A DNA stretch of 10,494 nucleotides from Desulfonema limicola (GCA_020718925.1 DYRC01000128.1:1-10494), one strand, 5' to 3'. Counted from the first letter of the stretch, positions 1 to 6,907 are shown. Made by a program: numbers and translations. The notes: generated by a model not told the origin, from the letters alone.

Positions 1-520
1 TTGTGGCAAAACGCTTTTTTTCTTCAATCGGCATCTGAGCGCGTATTCTTGAGTTGGCTTGGGCTGCGGAAAGATCAGACCTTATCATCAGCCGTTGAAC
101 CTGAAGATATTCGGGAATATATACCAGTATGATTTCGGAAAATCTTTTGTGCATTCCCGATTCGATCAGAAGGGGAATATCCGAAATCACGACAGACGCC
201 GAATTTCTGCGTTCAATTTTTCTGATTTGCCGCTCCATTTCTTCAAACACCGCCGGATGAACAATCTGATTGAGCTTTTCCTTCTGATCCGGATGATTGA
301 AAATGATATTGCCAAGTTGGGGGCGATCAATTTCTCCGTCCGGCAAAAGTATCTGCTTTCCGAAATGCGCCACAATGCGCTCATAAGCCTCAAGCCCTTT
401 TTTCACCACCGCATGAGCGATAAGGTCAGCGTCAATAACGATTGCGCCGCATTCCTTTAAGATTGCTGATACAGTTGATTTGCCGGTAGCAATTCCGCCG
501 GTGAGTCCTGCAATCATCAT
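1..520 (-). CDS. coaE: Dephospho-CoA kinase CoaE (3' end beyond the window)
   Basis: CoaE phosphorylates the ribose 3'-hydroxyl of dephospho-CoA with ATP, the last step of CoA synthesis, in the cytosol. The frame opens with ATG at 518-520 and runs open to position 1, giving 173 residues of a family that is usually about 200. Seen directly: a Walker A loop near the N-terminus (GLTGGIATGKST, about residues 5-16), the substrate-site segment VIDADLIAH (about 29-37), an HPAVFEEM stretch, the SDIPLLIESG motif, and a C-terminal RAQMPIEEKKRFA segment matching the family's conserved AQ.P..EK.R.A block. A second ATG follows directly (515-517); AGGG lies about 8 bases before the first. It follows the small ORF at 531-911 by 10 bases and is probably the distal gene of the minus-strand run. 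Identity is clear; only the final roughly 30 residues are missing. Confidence 0.95.
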   Translation of the reverse strand, partial: MMIAGLTGGIATGKSTVSAILKECGAIVIDADLIAHAVVKKGLEAYERIVAHFGKQILLPDGEIDRPQLGNIIFNHPDQKEKLNQIVHPAVFEEMERQIRKIERRNSASVVISDIPLLIESGMHKRFSEIILVYIPEYLQVQRLMIRSDLSAAQANSRIRAQMPIEEKKRFAT

Positions 521-530
521 AGATTAATCC

Positions 531-911
531 CTATGGATATTCTTTAAAAACTCTGCCTTTATCGCTTCTCGCAGTTACTCTTTCTACGATTAAATTTATT
601 AATGGTTCTTTGGTGCGCCATCTTCCTGCCAACTTAGATGGCACAAATCCATGTTGAGAAATGATTTGCTTCAGGCTTCCCATTTCAATGGCTTCTAATT
701 TCTGGCGTAATGCTTCTTCCCCACCCTTAGCAAAAACCTCAAATATGCCAAAATCTACAGGTACTTTTTCTTTCTTCTTCTTCCGTTCTGACGTAGGAAT
801 ATCAATAGGATTTAACCCTACATCTTTCAGTATTTCCGGATTTTCTTCTATTTTTGCAGCAAGGATTCTGAGAATGCCAGCCATTTGTTTTGCAATTTTC
901 TTGTCAGACAT
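531..911 (-). CDS. Small basic protein of unknown function, partner of ParA
   Basis: I do not recognise a named function. The 126-residue product has three visible parts: an N-terminal helical segment (about 1-30), a very basic linker (SERKKKKEKV, about 41-50), and a C-terminal helical domain (about 65-125) containing LRQKLEAIEMGSLKQIISQ and a KLAGRWRTKEPLINLIVE stretch. That C-terminal pattern resembles SAP-like or helix-extension-helix DNA-binding modules; this is inference from the pattern only. There are no membrane segments or signal peptide. Its ATG (909-911) lies inside the end of parA: the two genes share ATGTCTGA, with the parA stop TGA at 904-906, so translation is probably coupled; AAGGA sits about 11 bases before the ATG. 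ParA ATPases usually work with a small partner that binds DNA or cargo, and no ParB is present, so this protein may fill that role. The DNA is more AT-rich than its neighbours. Confidence 0.75.
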   Translation of the reverse strand: MSDKKIAKQMAGILRILAAKIEENPEILKDVGLNPIDIPTSERKKKKEKVPVDFGIFEVFAKGGEEALRQKLEAIEMGSLKQIISQHGFVPSKLAGRWRTKEPLINLIVERVTARSDKGRVFKEYP

Positions 912-1761
912 AGCTCAGAAGTTCCTTTGTTAAAATTTCGTAGTCCTCATAAACTCTGCCATAACCGTATTTCTGGCGAAGAGTATTAACCGAAACGCTG
1001 AAGTCTGCGGCTTCGGCAGTCCTCACAGTTAAAGGAATTACCGTCTTAAATACACGAGGATATTCATTCTGTGACGCTTTCACTTTCAGGTCTTGAATCA
1101 CAGAATTATGCAACTTGCTTTGTGCTCGATACATGGAAATGACAATCCCCAAAGGTTCTATGTCGGTTCCGATTTCTTTTTTAAAGTTGCTAATCCTTCC
1201 AAGAATCTGCGGAATTCCATAAGTAGATAGGATGTCCGGAATAGATGGAATCAGGTAATAATTTGAGATATAGATTCCGTTCAAAGTAATAATGCCTAAG
1301 TTTGGCGGGCAATCTATGAGAACAAAATCATATTGATCCAAAATACCGGAAATAGCATCTCTCAGAATAGTTACAGGACTTGTAACATAAAATCTGCCCG
1401 CAGGGATAAGAGGAAGAGAATCCTGAATTTCAATTAAACCGAGGCTGGATGGCAACAGATCAAGATTTCCGATTCCTCCTCCGACATTCGACACTTTTTT
1501 GACAACAGCATTGGCAATGTTAAAGCGTGAAGTCTTATCCAACTTGTCTTTGAAAAGCTGTAAAAGAGTTTCTCCGTTCTGATCTTTAGTACGCCACGCT
1601 GTCTCATCCATTAATGAAACGGTAGCATTGGTCTGCGGATCGAGGTCAATTACAAGCACTTTTTTATTGTGCGACAATGATAAAAACTCTGCTAAGGCTA
1701 CTGTCATCTGAGTTTTGCCAACGCCGCCTTTGAGATTGATCGTACTTATGATCTTTGTCAT
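904..1761 (-). CDS. ParA/Soj-family P-loop ATPase
   Basis: A 285-residue deviant Walker A ATPase of the ParA/MinD/Soj class, which form ATP-dependent dimers that bind DNA or membrane and position plasmids, chromosome origins or protein cargo. Seen: KGGVGKT at residues 11-17 with the signature first lysine, a VLVIDLDPQTNAT box near residue 40, and the Walker B-like FVLIDCPPNLG in the middle. I chose ATG at 1759-1761 because it puts the P-loop at the expected distance from the N-terminus and follows a strong AAAGGAG 7 bases upstream. A longer in-frame start at 1833 would add 24 residues of junk-like sequence overlapping the upstream gene. It has no N-terminal HTH, unlike type Ia plasmid ParA. 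It overlaps the downstream small gene by 8 bases. Six hand-counted 60-base lines across this and the next gene average near 41% GC against about 50% nearby, suggesting acquisition. Cargo unknown. Confidence 0.93.
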   Translation of the reverse strand: MTKIISTINLKGGVGKTQMTVALAEFLSLSHNKKVLVIDLDPQTNATVSLMDETAWRTKDQNGETLLQLFKDKLDKTSRFNIANAVVKKVSNVGGGIGNLDLLPSSLGLIEIQDSLPLIPAGRFYVTSPVTILRDAISGILDQYDFVLIDCPPNLGIITLNGIYISNYYLIPSIPDILSTYGIPQILGRISNFKKEIGTDIEPLGIVISMYRAQSKLHNSVIQDLKVKASQNEYPRVFKTVIPLTVRTAEAADFSVSVNTLRQKYGYGRVYEDYEILTKELLSYV

Positions 1762-1780
1762 ATTTTCTCCTTTTTGTTTA

Positions 1781-1804
1781 ATGTCTGACGATAGCATCAG
1801 ACAT
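1781..1804. promoter_or_regulatory. 8-bp perfect inverted repeat ahead of parA (possible operator)
   Basis: ATGTCTGA (1781-1788) and TCAGACAT (1797-1804) form a perfect inverted repeat around an 8-base spacer. It lies between the stop of the PlsY-S41 gene (1809-1811) and the parA start at 1761. No T-run follows on the minus strand, so it does not look like an intrinsic terminator. Position suits a repressor or ParA-partner binding site, but this is inference. The same bases on the minus strand encode a tiny ORF (1778-1804, MSDAIVRH then TAA), with GAGG only 2 bases before its ATG. Confidence 0.4.
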
Positions 1805-1808
1805 ATCC

Positions 1809-3902
1809 TCAATTTTCCCTCACCGGAACCCAATACGCATCATTGCCGATTAATCCGTCTTTTTTCAGAGCCTTAAACAATTTATCATCTTTTTTCGGAT
1901 AAAGCCCGATCATCACGCCATATCGGATTGCCGCCTCCTGCTCACTATCCAGCCGGGCATCAATTCCTTCTTTTCGGAATTTTTTCAAATCTTTATGAGC
2001 ATCTCCGTCATTTTTGTATCCGATGATCTGCACCCATAAGCGAAGATTACGGCTGTTTTTTCTACTTTTTTCCTGTTTTAACGCAATGATAGCCGCATCC
2101 GCACTGCTGTATGATCCGAACTGAATTGCCCATAAAAGTTTCCCTGCTGCTTTGGATTTATCTATCAGAATCAGCGGAGGAAGCGATTTTAACGGTTTTT
2201 CTGCTGCCGGTAATCCTTCGGCTGTCTGAGGTTCGATAAGTTCGCAGAATCTTGCCAGATATTGCTCTCTTTGAAGCGAATCCCCTTCCAGAAGATGTGT
2301 CGGCTCAAGTCCTTTGGCATGATAAAGACTGCCCTCCGGCGTCTGAAGCCATGCGGTCGTGATAAACAACGCGGAGCCGTCCGCAAGCTCGGTAATATCC
2401 TGCCTCACACCTTTGCCAATCGTCTTTTTTCCGATAGACTGAGCGCGTCCGTTTTCTATCAAGGCGGCAATAAAGACTTCTGCGGCATTGGCAGTGCCTT
2501 CATCCTGCCAGATATAGATCGGGGTTCTGATATTGAGCGGGAGCGTCATATTTTTATACAATTTGGTCTCAGCCCGGCTTTTGACGCCGACAATGGTTTT
2601 ATCTTTTTCCAAAAACAGCGTGGCGCAATCCGTAGCCGCATACAAATCTCCGCCGGGATTTCCGCGCAAATCAAGAATGATCGGCGGCGTGTCTTTTGCA
2701 TCTGCCAGCGCCGTCTGAATTTCCTGACGGGTGGTGCCGGTGAATGACAATATCCGAATCAGTATGAAATCATCCTGCTTTTCCACCCGCACAGACAGCG
2801 TTGGCGGCGCAGCCCGTTTTACGCGGACTTCCTGATGAACCCCGTTTTTCTGCAAAATTTTCAACACCGCTTCTGTGCCTTCTTTTCCCATAGACTTTAC
2901 AGCAGCCATAAACGGAGATAATTCTGTCATATCCTGTCCGTCCGCAGATTCCAAAACATCACCCGCTCTGATTCCGGCTTTGACAGCAGAGCCTTCAGGA
3001 TAGGGAAAACATAAAATCCGCCCCGAAGCATCTGCTTCAAATTCCATACCCAATCCCAGATAACCGCTCTTCTGGGAGGACTTGAAATCGTCATATTCTT
3101 CCGGAGTAAGATATGCTGAAAAAGGATCCGTAAGCTTCAGATATGCTTTAAGACTTTTGGCAAGAATATCGCGCCGGGTAATCGGCTCAAGCGAATTTTT
3201 TTCAATTTCATTGATTGCCTGAAGATATGCCTGCACATCTTCATCCATCACCGGCGATGCACAGACAGACGCCGGAAAAACAAAAATACACGCCGCCATC
3301 ATAAAAAGTGCGGGTTCTATGCCGGATAACAAGCGTCTGATGTTATCTTTATGGCGAATCCAAATCAATATTGCCATCAGCAGAGCGCATCCGCCGATAA
3401 TGCCCGATTGCGTCCATATCGGGGAGGAAATCGCCAAAGCGACTGCGGCGGACAGAGACCCGGCAGATACGCGCCTAGTCAGAATAACACTGCCGATAAA
3501 GACTATTATAGCTGTCAGAAATGTCATAGGTGAAATCATCAGAAAAGTTCCTGCGGCAGTTGCCACGCCTTTGCCCCCATCTTTGAATTTCAGAAATATC
3601 GGATACAGATGCCCTAAAAACGCACAAAAAGCCGTGATGGAAATACAGAATTGGCGCGAATCCTGATCGGTTATCAGTATTGCAAGCCATACCGGAATCG
3701 CGCCTTTTGCCATATCTGCCAACAGGGTCAAGACGCCCAATTTCCACCCGGCAACCCGGCGGACATTGGTTGCGCCGATATTGCCGCTTCCATGTCTGCG
3801 AATATCCGAATCAGCAAAGCACTTTGTCAGAATCAGCCCGCAGGGGATTGATCCCAGTACATAAGCAAATACAGGAAGAAATAAAAATCTGACGATATTC
3901 AT
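1809..3902 (-). CDS. plsY: PlsY glycerol-3-phosphate acyltransferase fused to PDZ-S41 protease-like and SPOR domains
   Basis: One 697-residue frame. Residues 1-196 are a complete PlsY, the membrane enzyme that acylates glycerol-3-phosphate from acyl-phosphate: GSIPCGLILTK (17-27), HGSGNIGATNVRR (37-49), FKDGGKGVATAAG (106-118), and the usual C-terminal RH..NI.RLLSG.E (183-196). Instead of stopping, the frame continues through a hydrophobic stretch with an ASVCAS signal-cleavage-like end (about 198-216), a PDZ domain (about 280-363), an S41 C-terminal-processing-protease domain (about 370-535, with DLRGNPGGD at 411-419), and a C-terminal SPOR-like domain (about 588-668). In the S41 triad, the serine position is Asn472 (GTANAAE, 469-475), while Lys497 and Gln501 are present, so protease activity is doubtful. 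The ATG at 3900-3902 follows the ccsA stop by 8 bases with only a weak AAGATGA site. No ribosome site is visible before the internal ATGATG at codons 201-202. The C-terminal part could still be released by signal peptidase. Confidence 0.92.
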   Translation of the reverse strand: MNIVRFLFLPVFAYVLGSIPCGLILTKCFADSDIRRHGSGNIGATNVRRVAGWKLGVLTLLADMAKGAIPVWLAILITDQDSRQFCISITAFCAFLGHLYPIFLKFKDGGKGVATAAGTFLMISPMTFLTAIIVFIGSVILTRRVSAGSLSAAVALAISSPIWTQSGIIGGCALLMAILIWIRHKDNIRRLLSGIEPALFMMAACIFVFPASVCASPVMDEDVQAYLQAINEIEKNSLEPITRRDILAKSLKAYLKLTDPFSAYLTPEEYDDFKSSQKSGYLGLGMEFEADASGRILCFPYPEGSAVKAGIRAGDVLESADGQDMTELSPFMAAVKSMGKEGTEAVLKILQKNGVHQEVRVKRAAPPTLSVRVEKQDDFILIRILSFTGTTRQEIQTALADAKDTPPIILDLRGNPGGDLYAATDCATLFLEKDKTIVGVKSRAETKLYKNMTLPLNIRTPIYIWQDEGTANAAEVFIAALIENGRAQSIGKKTIGKGVRQDITELADGSALFITTAWLQTPEGSLYHAKGLEPTHLLEGDSLQREQYLARFCELIEPQTAEGLPAAEKPLKSLPPLILIDKSKAAGKLLWAIQFGSYSSADAAIIALKQEKSRKNSRNLRLWVQIIGYKNDGDAHKDLKKFRKEGIDARLDSEQEAAIRYGVMIGLYPKKDDKLFKALKKDGLIGNDAYWVPVREN

Positions 3903-3910
3903 AAATCATC

Positions 3911-4744
3911 TTATTGACTGCCGTAACTGTGCAAGCCCGGCAAAAAGTTGACGCCGAAATAGGTGAACAACACCGCCATAAATCCGACAATTGAAATATA
4001 AGCAATCCGCCTGCCGTGCCACCCCCGCATCAGCCGCGCATGAAGCAATGCCGCATAAACAAACCATGTAATGAGCGACCATGTTTCTTTGGGATCCCAT
4101 GACCAATATGTTCCCCATGCGGAATTTGCCCAAATCGCACCGGTGATAATTCCGACTGATAAAAACAGAAATCCGAACATGACCATCTGGTGCGTCAGTT
4201 CATCAAGCATTCCGGCACCCGGCAGACGAGCGGACGGATGAGCTGCCCCGGCAGGGTCATGTTGCCGAAACAGATACATGATGCTTACCCCGAAAGCAAT
4301 GGCAAATGCGGCATATCCCAGAAAACAGGTTAAAACATGGGCAATCAGCCAGTTGCTTTTAAGTGCGGGAATCAGCGGCTGAATTTTGGAACTTACGCCC
4401 AAAGACGCGTATGCCATAGACAGACAGGCTATGGGCATAGCAAACGCGCCGATGACCCGGTTTTCGTATTTGTATTCAATGACCAGATAGATAATTCCCA
4501 ACGTCAGCGAAAAAAATACCAGTGATTCATACAAGTTGGACAAGGGCGCGTGACCGAATCCCAATTTGTATGATTCGATCCAGCGTAATCCGATACCTGC
4601 CGCATTTCCGGCTGCGGCAAATATCGCCGCAAAACTGGCAAATTTCCCGGACTGCCCGCTTCCGAATATCCAACTGACAATATACAGCACTGCCGACAAA
4701 CCATAGACAAACGTTACAACAGATAAAATGGTTGAACTGTTCAC
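3911..4744 (-). CDS. ccsA: CcsA/ResC-type cytochrome c biogenesis protein (WWD family)
   Basis: A 277-residue multi-pass membrane protein (about eight hydrophobic segments) of the System II heme handling family, which with Ccs1/ResB exports heme and joins it to apocytochrome c outside the membrane. Some databases call this protein CcsB. Seen: the tryptophan-rich WWD motif WGTYWSWDPKETWSLITW (210-227) that binds heme, and candidate ligand histidines His136 (SNWLIAHVL), His235 (ALLHARL) and His272 (LPGLHSYG). The start is GTG at 4742-4744, preceded by AGAGG about 7 bases upstream; no better start lies nearby. A promoter-like sequence is at 4787-4815. No Ccs1/ResB gene is in the window, so its partner must be elsewhere. 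The related HemX protein, linked to hemA, has a similar motif and is the main alternative; hemA is not here. Confidence 0.9.
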   Translation of the reverse strand: MNSSTILSVVTFVYGLSAVLYIVSWIFGSGQSGKFASFAAIFAAAGNAAGIGLRWIESYKLGFGHAPLSNLYESLVFFSLTLGIIYLVIEYKYENRVIGAFAMPIACLSMAYASLGVSSKIQPLIPALKSNWLIAHVLTCFLGYAAFAIAFGVSIMYLFRQHDPAGAAHPSARLPGAGMLDELTHQMVMFGFLFLSVGIITGAIWANSAWGTYWSWDPKETWSLITWFVYAALLHARLMRGWHGRRIAYISIVGFMAVLFTYFGVNFLPGLHSYGSQ

Positions 4745-4786
4745 GCTAAAACCTCTTTCAATCAGGTGAAATTCTTTAATGGCGGT

Positions 4787-4815
4787 ATTATAACGATATT
4801 GTCATTTCGGGGCAA
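4787..4815 (-). promoter_or_regulatory. Sigma70-like promoter for ccsA and downstream genes
   Basis: On the minus strand, TTGCCC (4810-4815) is followed after exactly 17 bases by a consensus TATAAT (4787-4792). The predicted transcript would start near 4780, about 36 bases before the GTG of ccsA. It sits in the 83-base gap after the ATP-grasp gene, so ccsA, plsY-S41, parA, the small gene and coaE could be transcribed independently of panB. Spacing and the -10 match are good; the -35 matches 4 of 6. Confidence 0.65.
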
Positions 4816-4827
4816 GCTTTAAAAATC

Positions 4828-6039
4828 TCATTCTGTCCACGCGGTTCTCTGAAAGCCTTCTTCATCAATATAGGTCTGACTCTTATAAACATCATGGACA
4901 AACCGTGCCAATTCGTTTAAAGCTTCAATATTTTCGGAGCGAGCCAGATACCCGTAATTTCCGATAGCCGCGCTGAATACGGAATTGATCGGCTCATGGT
5001 GAACAATCACAGAGCCGTAAGCGTCCATGATTTCTTTGTGGGTGTATTTGTAGCTTTTTCCGAGTTTTCTGCCGATATAGCCGCAATGATACGGGCGGGA
5101 ATATGCCGCAGAAAATTCCCTCCGTACTATCACATTTGCCCATTGCTGATACAAGTCAATATCATTGGCAAAATCAAACATATCCATTGTCATCCCGCCC
5201 GGAGGGCGCATGTTGACTTCCATGCCCACAAGCCCCTTCCGGGTGCGGAAAAATTCGATATGGAAAAACTTTTCCCGCACCCCGAAGGCATTCACTGTAT
5301 CAAATCCCGCTTTTTCAAGGTCTTCGGGAATATCTCTTAATGAGTAATAAAAAATATCCCGATCTTCATTGACGGTTTCCATAATTCCCTGACTGAAAAT
5401 GTGAGAGGTATAAAATACGATATTTCCCTCGTGGTCTGTCAGTCCGTCAAAAGACACAATCTGCCCCTGAATAAATTCTTCCATAATATACTCTGTCTGC
5501 GGCTTTTGGGCAAAGCAGGTTTCAAGCTCTGAAGTATTATCCACCCGGAAAGTATCTGCGGCACCGACCCCGCGATCAGGCTTCAACACTGCGGGATAGC
5601 CGATTTTCTGAGCAAACTGTTTTGCGTCCTCTATCGTTTTAACGATTTGTCCCTGCGCCACCGGAACCCCGGCTTGCATAAACACTTTTTTCATTTCGGA
5701 TTTTTTGGTGATGCGGGCAACTCCGTCCTGCTTAATGCCGGGAATATTGAAGTCCGTGCGAAGCATGGATTCGGTTTCCAACCAGTATTCGTTATGAGAT
5801 TCCACCCGATCTAATCTGCCGTAACGATGAACAAAATAGCCGCAAGCGCGTAAAAGCTCGTCATAATTTTCCATATTTTCAACGCGGTAATACTCTGTCA
5901 TTGCTTCTCTGAGTTCGTCTCTGATCTGGTTATACGGCGCGTCTGCAATACCTAAAACCGTTGCGCCTGCTTTACGCAGATGTAAGCAGAACAGATAAAA
6001 ATTCGGCGGAAAATGCGGGGACAAAAATACGATATTCAT
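4828..6039 (-). CDS. ATP-grasp domain ligase, substrate unknown
   Basis: A 403-residue soluble ATP-grasp enzyme of the carbamoyl-phosphate-synthetase-like/carboxylate-amine ligase group; these activate a carboxylate as acyl-phosphate and join it to an amine or thiol. Seen: a Rossmann-like pre-ATP-grasp N-terminus (MNIVFLSPHFP, then VLGIADAP near 28-35), KKSEMKKVFMQAGVPVA (112-128), an ATP-binding lysine and glycine loop (AVLKPDRGVGA, 150-160, Lys153), the adenine hinge IMEEF (185-189), and the Mg-ATP residues Glu262 (HIEFF) and Glu274/Asn276/Arg278 (GMEVNMRPPGG). A C-terminal region of about 100 residues follows. ATG at 6037-6039 is preceded by AGGAG about 8 bases away, directly after the panB stop, so the two are co-transcribed. 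Substrate cannot be read from the sequence. Adjacency to panB permits, but does not show, a link to pantoate or CoA metabolism. Confidence 0.88.
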   Translation of the reverse strand: MNIVFLSPHFPPNFYLFCLHLRKAGATVLGIADAPYNQIRDELREAMTEYYRVENMENYDELLRACGYFVHRYGRLDRVESHNEYWLETESMLRTDFNIPGIKQDGVARITKKSEMKKVFMQAGVPVAQGQIVKTIEDAKQFAQKIGYPAVLKPDRGVGAADTFRVDNTSELETCFAQKPQTEYIMEEFIQGQIVSFDGLTDHEGNIVFYTSHIFSQGIMETVNEDRDIFYYSLRDIPEDLEKAGFDTVNAFGVREKFFHIEFFRTRKGLVGMEVNMRPPGGMTMDMFDFANDIDLYQQWANVIVRREFSAAYSRPYHCGYIGRKLGKSYKYTHKEIMDAYGSVIVHHEPINSVFSAAIGNYGYLARSENIEALNELARFVHDVYKSQTYIDEEGFQRTAWTE

Positions 6040-6050
6040 TCAGACAACTC

Positions 6051-6839
6051 CTAATAGCAATGCTCTTTTGCCGGAAAATCTCCGGATTGAACTTCGCTGA
6101 CATAAGCTTTGACAGCATCTGCTGCCTGAGTTCTGATGTCAGCATATTTTTTTACAAATTTCGCAACATGCCCGTCCCGCAATCCCAACAGATCATGAAT
6201 CACCAGAACCTGTCCGTCACAATGCGGTCCCGCGCCGATGCCAATCGTGGGAATTTTTAAGGCATTGGTAATTTTTTGGGCAATATCCGGCGGAATGCCT
6301 TCCAATACTACGGAAAACGCACCCGCAGCTTCCACTTCCAACGCATCCGCCAACAGCCGCTCCTCATCGCGCTGAACCTTATATCCGCCCATCTGATGCA
6401 CCGATTGAGGCGTCAAGCCGATATGCGCCTGAACCGGAATGCTTGCTTCGGTGATGGCTTTGATGAGCCTGCTCACAGATGCCCCGCCTTCGAGCTTGAC
6501 TGCGGAGGCTCCGGCTTCTTTGAGAAATCGCCCGGCATTGGCAATGGCTGCGGATATATCCGCCTGATACGACATAAAGGGCATGTCGCCGATCACCATC
6601 GCATGTTTTACGGCTTTTGAGACAATCCGGGTATGATAAATCATCTCATCCATGGTTACGGGCAGAGTGCTGGACTCTCCCTGAACCACCATTCCCAATG
6701 AATCGCCGACAAGAATAACATGAACGCCGGATTCGTCCGTGATTTTGGCAAAGGGATAATCATACGCGGTAATTTCAACGATTTTTTCCCCTTTTTCCTT
6801 CATTTTATACAAACTCGTCAAGGTAATGCGCTGCTGCAT
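6051..6839 (-). CDS. panB: 3-methyl-2-oxobutanoate hydroxymethyltransferase PanB
   Basis: PanB transfers a hydroxymethyl group from 5,10-methylene-tetrahydrofolate to alpha-ketoisovalerate to give ketopantoate, the first committed step of pantothenate and CoA synthesis, in the cytosol. The 262-residue length is typical. Seen: ITAYDYPFAK (23-32), the Mg-binding VGDSLGM (44-50, Asp46), IGDMPFMSY (83-91, Asp85), AVKLEGG (113-119, Lys115 and Glu117), AHIGLTPQSVHQMGG (138-152), the catalytic Glu180 in VVLEGIP (177-183), and IPTIGIGAGPHCDGQVLV (196-213). The ATG at 6837-6839 follows GGAGG by 9 bases. It is the first gene of the minus-strand run, 11 bases ahead of the ATP-grasp gene. No panC or panD is present in the window. 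Identity is very firm. Confidence 0.97.
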   Translation of the reverse strand: MQQRITLTSLYKMKEKGEKIVEITAYDYPFAKITDESGVHVILVGDSLGMVVQGESSTLPVTMDEMIYHTRIVSKAVKHAMVIGDMPFMSYQADISAAIANAGRFLKEAGASAVKLEGGASVSRLIKAITEASIPVQAHIGLTPQSVHQMGGYKVQRDEERLLADALEVEAAGAFSVVLEGIPPDIAQKITNALKIPTIGIGAGPHCDGQVLVIHDLLGLRDGHVAKFVKKYADIRTQAADAVKAYVSEVQSGDFPAKEHCY

Positions 6840-6880
6840 GGGGTGATTCCTCCGTATAAAGAGTTATGGTTACGATTTTT

Positions 6881-6907
6881 TCTATATGGTATATTCAGGG
6901 CTGTCAA
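6881..6907 (-). promoter_or_regulatory. Probable promoter for panB
   Basis: On the minus strand a perfect -35 hexamer TTGACA (6902-6907) is followed by TATAGA (6881-6886) after 15 bases. The spacing is short; TAGAAA at 17 bases is an alternative -10. The transcript would start about 35 bases before the panB ATG. This is the only good promoter-like sequence I see upstream of panB. Confidence 0.5.

Noticed and set aside
59..460. 133-codon plus-strand ORF
   Set aside because: It is the antisense of coaE, whose minus-strand frame has clear P-loop and family motifs; the plus-strand product resembles nothing.
904..1833. Longer parA start at 1833
   Set aside because: It adds 24 residues unlike any ParA N-terminus and overlaps the upstream gene; ATG at 1761 has a strong ribosome site and the expected P-loop distance.
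2262..2747. 161-codon plus-strand ORF
   Set aside because: Antisense of the S41 domain of the PlsY fusion; no motifs of its own.
3254..3269. Lipoprotein signal at the start of the S41 part (Cys near ASVCAS)
   Set aside because: The residues before the Cys (A-S-V) do not fit the usual L-[AS]-[GA]-C lipobox; a signal peptidase I site or uncleaved anchor fits better.
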